A stretch of DNA of 64,000 bases from Polaribacter sp. WD7 (GTDB lineage: Bacteria > Bacteroidota > Bacteroidia > Flavobacteriales > Flavobacteriaceae). The notes beneath the pieces are model-generated. The model did not search any database. It saw nothing but the letters and a program-made list of their open reading frames with translations, and was not told the origin of the DNA. The stretch spans positions 124,001-188,000 of the forward strand of contig NZ_QPEJ01000014.1 in the NCBI RefSeq assembly GCF_003335085.1, read 5' to 3'. Below, in pieces: positions 34,618 to 43,833 of the stretch (position 1 is the first letter of the stretch; each line of letters starts with the position of its first letter). A program made the translations under genes and the position numbers.

Positions 34618-35343
34618 ATGAAATATTTAATCACAAAAACCCTTACATTTCTATTTATAACTGCTTTATTTACTTCTTGCGGAGTAGATATGTTTAATAG
34701 CGTTAATGGCAATAGAAATGTAGTTACTAAAAACAGAAAAACAAATAATGATTTTACTGGTATTAAAGTAAGCACAGGCATAGATGTATACCTTACGCAA
34801 GGTAACAAAAACAAAATTACTGTAGAAGCAGATGAAAATTTACATGATATTATTATCACAGAGGTTAAAGATGATGTTTTAAGAATTTATTCAGAACAAA
34901 GTATTTGGAGAGCTAAAGCACGTAAAGTACATGTAATCATTAAAGATTTAAAGATGTTAAGGGCTACAAGCGGTAGCGATGTGTATACAGAAAATACGAT
35001 TACAACTGATGAAATTTCTATAGCGGCAACCAGTGGTGCAGATATTAAAATAAGTGTAAACGCTAACAGTGTAGAAACTAGTACTACAAGTGGCTCTGAT
35101 ATTAAAATTGCGGGTAAAGCAATAAATCATGCATCAACTGCTACTAGCGGAAGCTCTATTGATGCATATTATTTGGAGAGTGAAAACGCCATTGCAAAAG
35201 CCACTAGTGGTGCAAATATTAACATTTATGCCTCACAAAGATTAGAAGCAAAGGCTACTAGTGGTGGAGATATCGATTTTAAGGGCAACCCTAAACAGGT
35301 AACAAAAAAATCTTCTTCTGGTGGTAGTGTTTCTAAAAAATAG
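34618..35343 (+). CDS. Head-GIN domain (DUF2807) lipoprotein
   Basis: A lipoprotein signal with cleavage before Cys (LFTSC, near residue 21) is followed by one DUF2807 auto-transporter-head-like beta-solenoid. Repeated turns such as RATSGSDVYTE, AATSGADIKI, TTSGSDIKIAG, ATSGSSIDAYY and ATSGANINIY give the rhythm of a parallel beta helix. It is probably on the outer or inner membrane surface. It follows the PspC gene in an arrangement seen often in flavobacteria. Role unknown, probably envelope stress. Confidence 0.9.
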   Translation: MKYLITKTLTFLFITALFTSCGVDMFNSVNGNRNVVTKNRKTNNDFTGIKVSTGIDVYLTQGNKNKITVEADENLHDIIITEVKDDVLRIYSEQSIWRAKARKVHVIIKDLKMLRATSGSDVYTENTITTDEISIAATSGADIKISVNANSVETSTTSGSDIKIAGKAINHASTATSGSSIDAYYLESENAIAKATSGANINIYASQRLEAKATSGGDIDFKGNPKQVTKKSSSGGSVSKK

Positions 35344-35386
35344 ATTTTTTTTTAAGCATAAACAATCAACTTAAACCAACCTAACT

Positions 35387-35482
35387 ATGAATACTTTTTT
35401 AGAATCTTTTAAAAGCAGTTTTATTTTTAAAGTTCTATTTTTTATTGCTGTATTTTTATACAAGTATATTTTAAATCTATAA
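35387..35482 (+). CDS. Possible 31-residue membrane peptide
   Basis: A short ORF starts at ATG 35387 with a polar N-terminus (NTFLESFKSS) and one hydrophobic helix (FIFKVLFFIAVFLYKYILNL). It lies 43 bp after the DUF2807 gene and before that operon's terminator, so it would be transcribed with the PadR-PspC-DUF2807 genes. Size and AT content mean a chance ORF cannot be excluded. Confidence 0.4.
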   Translation: MNTFLESFKSSFIFKVLFFIAVFLYKYILNL

Positions 35483-35544
35483 AAATTTATTAGAATAGCT
35501 AACTCTAATAATAGTACTAATACTTGGTTTTATTAGTTTACTTG

Positions 35545-35583
35545 GTAAGTCGTCGTTTTGTAAAAAACGGCGCTTACTTTTTT
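35545..35583 (+). terminator. Strong terminator of the PspC/DUF2807 operon
   Basis: GTAAG then CGTCGTTTT (35545-35559, one bulged T) pair with AAAACGGCG and CTTAC (35564-35577, one G-T pair), followed by six Ts. It lies 100 bp after the last plus-strand ORF and just before the convergent GLPGLI gene's stop. Confidence 0.85.
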
Positions 35584-35593
35584 GTAGATGATT

Positions 35594-36406
35594 TTATCTA
35601 CTTCTCCTCATTCTATTGTTTCTCATTTCTAACATCTTTTTTTGAACAGTAGCTGCATATTCTTTTTTGGTTGTTTCTTTTCCTTTGTCTGGTGCTTTTA
35701 TGACAATCTGTTTTTTTGAATTGATAGTTATTTCAGAACACAATAATGTAGTATTGTCTACACTTACCTCTAAAATTAAACCAGGTAAACCCCAATATTC
35801 TGCAGGCCCTTGTGCAACAGGAATTTGAGGCGCATACCACGCTTCTATGACTTTTAAATTTTCTTCGGTATTAGTGGTCTTTTTAGAATTCTTTCTTAAA
35901 TCTCTCCAAGAAAAATTATACCACTCTATTTCTTCTTTAGGTGCAAATGCCTTTGCTTTATAACAAGTATACTCGCCTATTTTTTTGGTTTCTGATCCTA
36001 ATTTCCAATCTATCTTGTAAAGGTCATCTTTAACTAAAAACTTTTTACCGTAAAATTCTTGGGCTTGTATTATTTTTTTATCTTTTATATTTTTATACTG
36101 ATCTCCTCTAGAAAAATAAGCTCCCCAGCTGTCTGTTGCTCCAGAAATTGCATCTATTTGTTCTTCTTCTAAAAACATAGATTCTGCATTATTAAATGTT
36201 AGTACATATGTTTTTTCTAACCTATTTTTTAAACGTTCATGAATTTGCTTTTTTTGCCCTTCAGACAGTCTAGCTCCCCAAGAACCTAAAGTCATTTTAG
36301 ATTTAGACATGTACACAGCTTTTCCTTGAAAAATTTGTGCATGAACATTTAAAGTAATTAGAATAATGAATGAAAATATGGCAAATTTGAAGTTACATGG
36401 TTTCAT
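35594..36406 (-). CDS. GLPGLI family protein
   Basis: A signal peptide (cleavage after LNVHA, near residue 23) is followed by a domain with the family-defining WGLPGLILEVSVDN near residue 210 and EAWYAPQIPVAQGPAEY just before it. GLPGLI proteins are Bacteroidetes-specific, exported and of unknown function, often near TonB-dependent receptors. None is adjacent here. The C-terminus is Arg/Lys-rich (RNNRMRRSR). It is transcribed alone on the minus strand. Confidence 0.93.
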   Translation of the reverse strand: MKPCNFKFAIFSFIILITLNVHAQIFQGKAVYMSKSKMTLGSWGARLSEGQKKQIHERLKNRLEKTYVLTFNNAESMFLEEEQIDAISGATDSWGAYFSRGDQYKNIKDKKIIQAQEFYGKKFLVKDDLYKIDWKLGSETKKIGEYTCYKAKAFAPKEEIEWYNFSWRDLRKNSKKTTNTEENLKVIEAWYAPQIPVAQGPAEYWGLPGLILEVSVDNTTLLCSEITINSKKQIVIKAPDKGKETTKKEYAATVQKKMLEMRNNRMRRSR

Positions 36407-36569
36407 AAGAAATATTTTTGTTTATCTAAATTACAAAAATACTAAACAAAAAATAGCTAGATGTCATTATTTTAACACAACTTTAATCTGAAAATCAAGC
36501 ATCTAAACCAAACTTATAAAAAAACATCACAAATTGAGATACTCTTTTTCAAGTTCCAAAAGCTTAGAA

Positions 36570-37577
36570 CTACCAACGAATGATAACGCTACCCCACGTA
36601 AATCCACTACCAAAAGCAGCTAACACCACCAAATCGTTATCCTTAATTTTACCTTTTTCCCAAGCTTCTGTCAAAGCTATAATTACAGATGCAGCTGTAG
36701 TATTTCCATATTTCATGATATTATTGTAAACATTATCCTTAGATAATCTAAACTTCTTTTGAATAAATTGCGCAATCCGCAAATTTGCTTGATGCGGAAT
36801 TAACATGTCTATGTCTTCTTTTTGCAAATTGTTGGCCTCTAAACCTTCTACAATAGCTTCTGCAAAACGGGTTACGGCATGCTTAAACACAAATTGCCCA
36901 TTCATATACGGAAAGTAAGAAACATCGTCTGGATTATTGGCTTCTAAAATTTCTGGAACCCATCTTTGTGTAGAAGGGCCATCTAACATTAATTCTCTTG
37001 CATGTTTCCCTTCAGAATGCAAATGTGATGATAAAATTCCTCTTCCTTTTTCTTCACTTCTAGACAAAACGGCTGCACCTGCTCCGTCACCGAAAATAAC
37101 AGTTACGCCTCTGCCTCTAGTAGATTTTTCTAGGCCACCTGAATGATTTTCTGAACCAATAACTAAAATATTTTTATACATACCGGTTTTAATAAACTGA
37201 TCTGCAACTGACATCGCATAAATAAAACCAGAACATTGATTTCTAACATCTAAAGCTCCAATAGTTGGCATTTCTAACATTTCTTGAACTTGAACACCTC
37301 CTCCTGGGAAATACATATCTGGACTTAAGGTGGCAAACACAATAAAATCGATATCGTTTTTAGTTAAACCAGCTCTTTCTATAGCTATTTTTGCCGCTTT
37401 GGCTCCCATAACGGCTGTTGTATCATCAGTTTTAGGATCTATCCAACGTCTTTCTTTGATTCCTGTTCGCTCTTGAATCCATTCATCTGAGGTATCCATA
37501 AATTCCTTTAAATCATTATTGGTAACGATGTTGTCGGGTACATAATACCCTAAACCTGTTATTTTTGAGCTATACAT
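36570..37577 (-). CDS. fabH: 3-oxoacyl-ACP synthase III family protein
   Basis: The thiolase-fold catalytic triad is present: Cys in DVRNQCSGFIYAMS (near residue 117), His in IPHQANLRI (near 263) and Asn in KYGNTTAASV (near 293). The N-terminus ITGLGYYVPDNIVTNNDL and TSDEWIQERTGIKERRW are typical. FabH condenses acetyl or branched acyl-CoA with malonyl-ACP to start fatty acid synthesis. Flavobacteria often have more than one homologue, and this stand-alone gene, with no fab or plsX neighbours, could serve another acyl pathway. Length of 335 residues is normal. Confidence 0.85.
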   Translation of the reverse strand: MYSSKITGLGYYVPDNIVTNNDLKEFMDTSDEWIQERTGIKERRWIDPKTDDTTAVMGAKAAKIAIERAGLTKNDIDFIVFATLSPDMYFPGGGVQVQEMLEMPTIGALDVRNQCSGFIYAMSVADQFIKTGMYKNILVIGSENHSGGLEKSTRGRGVTVIFGDGAGAAVLSRSEEKGRGILSSHLHSEGKHARELMLDGPSTQRWVPEILEANNPDDVSYFPYMNGQFVFKHAVTRFAEAIVEGLEANNLQKEDIDMLIPHQANLRIAQFIQKKFRLSKDNVYNNIMKYGNTTAASVIIALTEAWEKGKIKDNDLVVLAAFGSGFTWGSVIIRW

Positions 37578-37806
37578 ATGTTGATATTTTAGTTGCGTAT
37601 TCTTTGTAATAAGCTAAAATAATGATTTTATTTAGATTGCTTTTTTATCGAAATATTAATTTTATTGTAAAATATATAACAAATCCATAAAAAGATATGT
37701 TTTTGTAAAACGCTGCTGACGAAAGGAAAAATTATGCTGTCATCTTGTCATAATATTTTCTTTGGTATTTTTTTTGACTGTAAAAAGTTTAGAAAATAAA
37801 AACGTT

Positions 37807-37858
37807 CTGTCAGTTCGAGTGATTTTTTTGAGAAACAAAAAAAATTGTATCGAGAACA
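37807..37858. repeat. Short dispersed stem-loop repeat (TTCGAGTG type)
   Basis: CTGTCAGTTCGAGTGATTTT at the left and GTATCGAGAAC at the right frame an A/T stretch; GTTCGA and TCGAGAAC can pair. I recall this arrangement as a frequent intergenic repeat in flavobacteria. A diverged relative (GTCAAATCGAGTGGTTTTT) lies on the minus strand near 61940. The rest of the 356-bp fabH-htpG gap shows no other feature and no clear htpG promoter or CIRCE element. Confidence 0.45.
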
Positions 37859-37933
37859 TTTACACTCCTCAATACAATTTCAAAAAAGAAAATCAATCGA
37901 AATGGCAATCTTACACTAAAACAAATATAAATT

Positions 37934-39841
37934 ATGAGTAAAGGAAACATTAATGTATCAGTAGAAAATATCTTTCCACTGATTAAAAAATTCTTGTATT
38001 CTGATCACGAAATCTTTTTACGTGAGCTAATTTCTAACGGAACCGATGCAACTACCAAATTAAAGCACTTAATTTCTATTGGTGAAGCGAAAACTGAATT
38101 AGGTGATGCTAAAATAGAAATAAGCATCGACGAAAAAGCGAAAACCCTAACTATTAAAGACCAAGGTTTGGGTATGACACTAGATGAAGTTGAAAAATAC
38201 ATCAACCAAATTGCTTTTTCTGGTGCTGAAGAATTTTTAGAAAAATACAAAGACGATAAAAACGAAACAGGTGTAATTGGTCATTTTGGTTTAGGTTTTT
38301 ATTCTGCTTTTATGGTAGCAAATAAGGTAGAAATTATTACAAAATCTTTTAAAGATGCCCCTGCTGCCCATTGGACTTGTGATGGTTCTCCTGAATATAC
38401 GTTGGTTGAGCACGATAAATCGGATAGAGGTACTGAAATTGTTTTACATATTGCTGATGATTCTACAGAATTTTTAGAAGAAGGTAAAATTAGAGGCTTA
38501 TTAACCAAATACAACAGGTTTAATCAGGTGCCAATTAAATTTGGAACTAAAGAAGTAAACGATCCTACTCACGAGCCAAAAACTACAAAAGACAAAGATG
38601 GTAAAGAAACTACAGAACCTCATAGAAAAATTACTGTAGACGATATTATTAACAATACAGACCCTGCTTGGACTAAAAAACCAGCTGATTTAGAAGATGA
38701 AGATTATGCAAACTTCTACAGAGAGTTGTACCCGATGCAATTCGAAGAGTCTTTATTTCACATTCATTTAAATGTAGATTATCCTTTTAATTTAACAGGA
38801 ATTTTATTCTTCCCTAAGTTGACGCAAAACTTAGACATGCAAAAAGATAAAATTCAGTTGTATCAAAACCAAGTTTTTGTAACGGACAATGTTGAAGGAA
38901 TTGTACCTGACTTTTTACAGATGTTAAAAGGGGTTATCGATTCTCCAGACATTCCTTTAAATGTATCTCGTAGTTATTTACAAGCAGATGGAGCTGTAAA
39001 AAAGATTTCGGGTTACATTACTAAAAAAGTAGCTGACAAATTATCATCTCTATTTAAAAAAGATCGTGAAGATTTTGAAAAGAAATGGAATGATATTAAA
39101 GTGATTATAGAATACGGAATGTTATCGGAAGATAAATTCTTTGACAAAGCGAAAAAATTTGCTTTATACCCAACAGTTGCAGATACCTATTTTACGTTTG
39201 ATGAGTTGATTGAAAAAACAAAAGAAAATCAAACCGATAAAGATGGTAATCATGTAATCTTATATGCTTCTAATAAAGATGCTCAGCACAGTTATATTCA
39301 AGATGCGACTGCAAAAGGCTATGAAGTCTTACTACTAGATTCTCCTATTATTTCGCATTTAATGCAGAAATTAGAAGGTGGTGATGCAAAAGTGAAATTT
39401 ACTAGAGTTGATTCAGATTTTATAGACAATCTAATTAAAAAAGACGAAGAAACGATTTCTAAATTATCTGACGAAGAAAAAGAAAAATTAAAGCCAGTTT
39501 TAGAAGGAGCTATTAATGATTCTGCTTATACCGTTCAGTTAGAAGCTATGGATTCTAGCGCACAACCCTTTATTATTACCGTGCCAGAATTTATGCGTAG
39601 AATGAAAGAAATGCAAGCTACAGGTGGTGGAGGAATGATGGGAATGGGCAATATGCCAGATATGTATAATTTGGTAGTGAATACTAACAATCCGTTAGTT
39701 TCAGAGATTTTAAATGCTGACGAAGACAAGCAAAAAGGATTGATTTCTCAAGCGTTTGATTTGGCAAAATTATCTCAAAACCTACTACATGGTGAAGAAT
39801 TGACAAACTTTATTAAAAGAAGTTACGAGTTGATAAAGTAA
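37934..39841 (+). CDS. htpG: Molecular chaperone HtpG (Hsp90 family)
   Basis: The GHKL ATP-binding motifs stand in order: ELISNGTDATTKLKHL (near residue 29), DQGLGMTLDEVEKYI (near 78) and GHFGLGFYSAFMVA (near 116). The middle domain (NFYRELYPMQFEESLFHIHLNVDYPFN) and a C-terminal dimerisation region follow. A charged insertion near 215-240 (EPKTTKDKDGKETTEPHRK) is typical of Bacteroidetes HtpG. At 635 residues it is normal. It refolds client proteins in the cytoplasm. It is monocistronic, closed by its own terminator. Confidence 0.96.
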   Translation: MSKGNINVSVENIFPLIKKFLYSDHEIFLRELISNGTDATTKLKHLISIGEAKTELGDAKIEISIDEKAKTLTIKDQGLGMTLDEVEKYINQIAFSGAEEFLEKYKDDKNETGVIGHFGLGFYSAFMVANKVEIITKSFKDAPAAHWTCDGSPEYTLVEHDKSDRGTEIVLHIADDSTEFLEEGKIRGLLTKYNRFNQVPIKFGTKEVNDPTHEPKTTKDKDGKETTEPHRKITVDDIINNTDPAWTKKPADLEDEDYANFYRELYPMQFEESLFHIHLNVDYPFNLTGILFFPKLTQNLDMQKDKIQLYQNQVFVTDNVEGIVPDFLQMLKGVIDSPDIPLNVSRSYLQADGAVKKISGYITKKVADKLSSLFKKDREDFEKKWNDIKVIIEYGMLSEDKFFDKAKKFALYPTVADTYFTFDELIEKTKENQTDKDGNHVILYASNKDAQHSYIQDATAKGYEVLLLDSPIISHLMQKLEGGDAKVKFTRVDSDFIDNLIKKDEETISKLSDEEKEKLKPVLEGAINDSAYTVQLEAMDSSAQPFIITVPEFMRRMKEMQATGGGGMMGMGNMPDMYNLVVNTNNPLVSEILNADEDKQKGLISQAFDLAKLSQNLLHGEELTNFIKRSYELIK

Positions 39842-39887
39842 TTCGCTCAGTCTTACTGAACTTGTTTCAGATTTTCACAAATACTTA

Positions 39888-39918
39888 AACCTCTTTGTTT
39901 TTGCAAAGAGGTTTTTTT
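39888..39918 (+). terminator. Rho-independent terminator of htpG
   Basis: AACCTCTTTG (39888-39897) pairs perfectly with CAAAGAGGTT (39904-39913), with a 6-nt loop and seven Ts after the stem. It is 46 bp past the htpG stop codon. Confidence 0.9.
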
Positions 39919-40047
39919 ATTAGCTTTTATAAAAAATCCACTACATTCGTTTAACTTTTGATAAAGTAAATTGAAACTTAACTTATTATTATAGTTGGCT
40001 ACTATTTAAACTTACAATTAATATGATTGAAAATTATAAAATAACAT

Positions 40048-41082
40048 ATGAATCTTGAAAAACAGTTAGTTTTCTTTTTTAGTACATTGGGAGCTTTCAA
40101 CGGTTTTTTATTAGCGTTCTATTTTGCCTATTTAGCAAGTAAAAAAAAGTTCTCAAATTATTTTTTAGCTTTTTTATTACTCTCGTTGAGTATCAGAATT
40201 GCCAAATCTGTTTTTTTTCATTTTAATCCTAAGTTATCTGGAATTTTCATTCAAATCGGTCTTTCAGCATGCGTGTTAATAGGTCCTTTTCTTTACTTAT
40301 ACCTTAAAGCTTACATTAAGAAAGAAACCAATAATTGGATACTTCATATTTTCCCCATTTTGGCAGGAATCATTATTTTAGGAGTTACATATCCTTATGT
40401 AGAACATAAAACTATTTGGAGTAGGTATATTGTAAAAGGTATATATCTACAATGGTTAATCTACATAGTCTTATCTCTCAAATTTGTTAAACAAATCTTC
40501 AAAAGGTTTTTAAAAAAAACAGAAAAAATATCAAGCATAGACATCTGGTTAACAAGTATTTATACAGGTACCGCTATAATTTGTGTTTCTTATATCATCG
40601 GCACATATACTTCTTCTATTGTTGGAGCTTTATCGTTTTCTTTTGTACTTTACCTAATTGTCTTACTTTTTATTTTTAGAAATAAAAAAAACACTTCATT
40701 TTTTGAAGAAAAAGAAAGATATAGAAATAGAGAAATCAATAATAAAACTGTTGAACAGGTTACTAAAAGAATAAGTGTAGTAAAAGATAAAAAACTATAT
40801 CTAAACCCCAATTTAACTATTAAGAATGTTGCAAAAGAACTAGATATTACACAGCATACATTATCTCAAATTCTAAATAATAATTTTGGTAAATCATTTT
40901 CATTATTTATAAATGAATTAAGGATTGAAAAAGCAAAAGAACTTCTTACGCTCCAAAATCAATATACAATTGAAGCTATTGGCTATGAAAGTGGTTTCAA
41001 TTCTAAATCAACTTTTTTTACAGTTTTTAAAAAAATAACAGGTTATACACCTTCAGAATATCAAAAATTACAAAAAAAATAA
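40048..41082 (+). CDS. AraC-family regulator with multi-helix membrane domain
   Basis: Residues 1-225 form about seven membrane helices (for example FFFSTLGAFNGFLLAFYFAYLA and YIVLLFIF), and residues 245-344 an AraC double helix-turn-helix: LTIKNVAKELDITQHTLSQILNNNFGKSF and IEAIGYESGFNSKSTFFTVFKKITGYTPSEY. This type of one-component membrane regulator is common in Bacteroidetes. It lies 94 bp before the serine-hydrolase operon on the same strand and is its probable regulator. The signal is unknown. Confidence 0.9.
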   Translation: MNLEKQLVFFFSTLGAFNGFLLAFYFAYLASKKKFSNYFLAFLLLSLSIRIAKSVFFHFNPKLSGIFIQIGLSACVLIGPFLYLYLKAYIKKETNNWILHIFPILAGIIILGVTYPYVEHKTIWSRYIVKGIYLQWLIYIVLSLKFVKQIFKRFLKKTEKISSIDIWLTSIYTGTAIICVSYIIGTYTSSIVGALSFSFVLYLIVLLFIFRNKKNTSFFEEKERYRNREINNKTVEQVTKRISVVKDKKLYLNPNLTIKNVAKELDITQHTLSQILNNNFGKSFSLFINELRIEKAKELLTLQNQYTIEAIGYESGFNSKSTFFTVFKKITGYTPSEYQKLQKK

Positions 41083-41176
41083 GTTCGGTATTATAAATTT
41101 AAACTTCTACTCTATAAAATAAGACTCATAGAACAAGTGCATTTTGCATATTTGTTACGAATTAAAAATTCGAAAT

Positions 41177-43345
41177 ATGCCTAAATCAATTCTTGCAATT
41201 GTATTACTCTTACTTTTGTTCGGTTTTTCACCTAAACAAGAAAAGCAGAAAAAAATACTTTTCGTAGTCTCTAATCAACATACTTACGGCAATACAAGTT
41301 TAAATACTTCTAATCATTTTTCTGAAATTGTTCTGCCTTATAATATTTTTAAAAAAAGTGGATATAAAATAGATTTTGTAAGTCCTAAAGGAGGTACTAT
41401 TCCTATTGGATACATTAAAACATCTGACAGTATTCAAAAAAAGTATTTATATGACGCTGATTTTATGAAGTTGTTAAAACACACACTTCACCCTAAAAAT
41501 ATTAATGCATCAGATTACAAGGCCGTTTACTATGTAGGAGGTGGGGCAGCAATGTTTGGTGTACCTGAAAATAAAGAAATTCAACATATCTCACGAATTA
41601 TTTACGAAAATAAAGGAGTTGTATCTGCAGTTTGTCATGGTACAGCAGGAATCGTTAATTTGAAATTATCTAATGGAAAGTTTTTATATGAAGAAAAACA
41701 AGTAAATGGTTTTCCTGATGCCTTTGAAAATAAAACAGCTGCATATTATAAAACATTTCCTTTTTCTATAGAAGAAGCAATAAAAAGAAATGGAGGGGGA
41801 TTTATCTATTCAAAAAAAGGCTGGGACAATCACTACGTTGTAGACGGAAGGTTAGTTACTGGTCAAGATCCTTCTGCCTCGATAACAGTAGCTGAAAAGG
41901 TTATTGAAATATTAGAAAAACAGAATATACAATTTACAGATACAATAGCAGGTGTTGATTTAAAATCGAAAATTGATGATTATATCAACAAAATAATGAG
42001 AGAATTTGACATTAAAGGTGCAGCAGTAGCCATTTTAAAAAATAACCAAGTTATTCATAAAGAATACTATGGAAAAGCTAATATTGACTATGATATTCCT
42101 GTAAACAGTGCATCCATTTTTAAAACACACTCATTAACAAAACTTTTTGTTTCTGTTGCGGTTTTTCAACTCATCCAAGATAAAAAAATCTACCTTGATG
42201 ATGCAATCGGAAAATTTTTAACTGATTTACCACTAAACTGGAAATCTGTTAAAATAAAACACCTTCTCTCTCATTCATCTGGGTTACCAACCATGCCAGT
42301 GTCAAGGAATTTAACAGAGTTCAAGGCTAAAGACATAGTTTTTAATGCGGATACTCAAACTCTACCTGGTAACGAATATTATTACAACCGAACCAATTTA
42401 TGGTTATTAAAACAGATTATTGAAAAAGTAAGTAATCAAAAATTTCAAGATTTTATTATTGAAAATCAGTTTAACGGAAATCATATTGGTATTTCTTTTT
42501 CTGGAGATATTTTAGATATTGTTCCTAATAGAGTTACAGAATATTACCCTAACAAAAATTATGAACCAAAGATTTTTGATTTTTACTTACCAAATTATTT
42601 ATTATCCGCAGGTGGTCTTAATATAACTTTAGATGCTTATATAAAATGGGAGCAACAATTTGAAGCAGGTAATTTTTTAAATCAAAAACACAAAACCATA
42701 ATGACCTCTCCATTTCCTTACGGGAATGGCAGTTCATTCTTTTCATACGGCTGGCGAATAGAACAGTTAAATACAATTAAAACAATTGGTTTTAGTGGTG
42801 GTGGCATATCAGTTTTTAAAAAAGTACCGAGTAAAAATATGAGCATCATTTTTTTATCAAATGGATATAAATATGACCCTTATATAGAGCGTGTTAGTAA
42901 CAATTTATTAGGCATTATAGATAAATCACTCAGAAATAAAGAGAGCTTAGCTAGTGAAAAACTAGAAATAATTATTAATAAAAAGGATTACAATAATGTT
43001 CAAATACTTTTAAATCAGCTTAAAGACGGTAAAGAGTACAGCGAAGTCTATTTTGAAACAATTCTCAATGAAATTGGCTACAGTTTTCTTAACGCTATTC
43101 AACCAAGGTTAATTGAAGCTATAGAAGTTTTTAAATTGAATACACTGAACTACCCAAAATCTTGGAACTCTTTTGACTCCTTAGCAGAGGCATATAAATT
43201 AAGTGGAGACATTAAAAATGCTGTAACGAACTATGAAAAAGCTATTGCACTTATTTCAAAAGATAATGCAGCACATATAAAAAGAATAAGAAATCAAATA
43301 AAAAAACTCAAAAAAATAATTAAAAAATCTAATCTTAAAATTTGA
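41177..43345 (+). CDS. DJ-1/PfpI - serine hydrolase (beta-lactamase fold) - TPR fusion protein
   Basis: A signal peptide (MPKSILAIVLLLLLFGFS) precedes three parts. Residues 25-250 are a DJ-1/PfpI class I amidotransferase-like domain with YYVGGGAAMFG and nucleophile Cys153 in SAVCHGTAG. Residues about 265-600 are a class C beta-lactamase-type hydrolase with HSLTKLF (SxxK), YYYNRTN (YxN) and SFSGGGI in the third box. Residues about 640-720 hold TPR-like helices (FDSLAEAYKLSGDIKNAVTNYEKAI). The third catalytic box has GFSGGG instead of HxG/KTG. I chose the ATG at 41177; an upstream TTG adds 11 poorly fitting residues. It is the first gene of a five-gene operon. Confidence 0.85.
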   Translation: MPKSILAIVLLLLLFGFSPKQEKQKKILFVVSNQHTYGNTSLNTSNHFSEIVLPYNIFKKSGYKIDFVSPKGGTIPIGYIKTSDSIQKKYLYDADFMKLLKHTLHPKNINASDYKAVYYVGGGAAMFGVPENKEIQHISRIIYENKGVVSAVCHGTAGIVNLKLSNGKFLYEEKQVNGFPDAFENKTAAYYKTFPFSIEEAIKRNGGGFIYSKKGWDNHYVVDGRLVTGQDPSASITVAEKVIEILEKQNIQFTDTIAGVDLKSKIDDYINKIMREFDIKGAAVAILKNNQVIHKEYYGKANIDYDIPVNSASIFKTHSLTKLFVSVAVFQLIQDKKIYLDDAIGKFLTDLPLNWKSVKIKHLLSHSSGLPTMPVSRNLTEFKAKDIVFNADTQTLPGNEYYYNRTNLWLLKQIIEKVSNQKFQDFIIENQFNGNHIGISFSGDILDIVPNRVTEYYPNKNYEPKIFDFYLPNYLLSAGGLNITLDAYIKWEQQFEAGNFLNQKHKTIMTSPFPYGNGSSFFSYGWRIEQLNTIKTIGFSGGGISVFKKVPSKNMSIIFLSNGYKYDPYIERVSNNLLGIIDKSLRNKESLASEKLEIIINKKDYNNVQILLNQLKDGKEYSEVYFETILNEIGYSFLNAIQPRLIEAIEVFKLNTLNYPKSWNSFDSLAEAYKLSGDIKNAVTNYEKAIALISKDNAAHIKRIRNQIKKLKKIIKKSNLKI

Positions 43346-43370
43346 CATAAAATCTTAAAACAACATAAAT

Positions 43371-43787
43371 ATGAAAACAAAAATCATCACATTATTACTT
43401 TGTATAAGTTTATCAGCAACAGTTTGTGCTCAAGATTCAGATTATACATTAATTGAAAAAACCGTGTCTTATTATTTAGATGGTGGCACAAATAACGATT
43501 TTGAAACGCTAAAAAAAGCCTTTCACAAAACAGCTACAATGAAATTTATTCGCAATGGTAAATACGTTGAAGTTAATGCTATAGAATTTTTTAAAAAAGC
43601 TATTACCCCTGGACCTAAACAGAACAGGAAAACATATGTTTCTTACATCAATATATCAGGAAACGTAGCAAATGCTAAACTTCAAATAGATTATGAAACC
43701 TTTAGTTTTATCGATTATATGAATCTTATTAAGATTGATGGGGAATGGAAAGTGGTGAGTAAAATATTTTATAGAAAGAAGAATTAA
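43371..43787 (+). CDS. Secreted NTF2-like (lumazine-binding type) protein
   Basis: A signal peptide (cleavage after SATVCA, near residue 20) precedes a 115-residue NTF2-like cone: VSYYLDGGTNNDFETLKKAFHKTATMKFI, VNAIEFFKKA, YVSYINISGNVANAKLQID and LIKIDGEWKVVSKIFYRK. This matches the putative lumazine-binding/NTF2-like group. It lies 25 bp after the DJ-1/hydrolase fusion and 46 bp before a serine-hydrolase gene. Ligand or catalytic role unknown. Confidence 0.85.
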   Translation: MKTKIITLLLCISLSATVCAQDSDYTLIEKTVSYYLDGGTNNDFETLKKAFHKTATMKFIRNGKYVEVNAIEFFKKAITPGPKQNRKTYVSYINISGNVANAKLQIDYETFSFIDYMNLIKIDGEWKVVSKIFYRKKN

Positions 43788-43833
43788 CGAAACAATTTCA
43801 AAAATCTTTGATACTTAACTAATCATATACATT

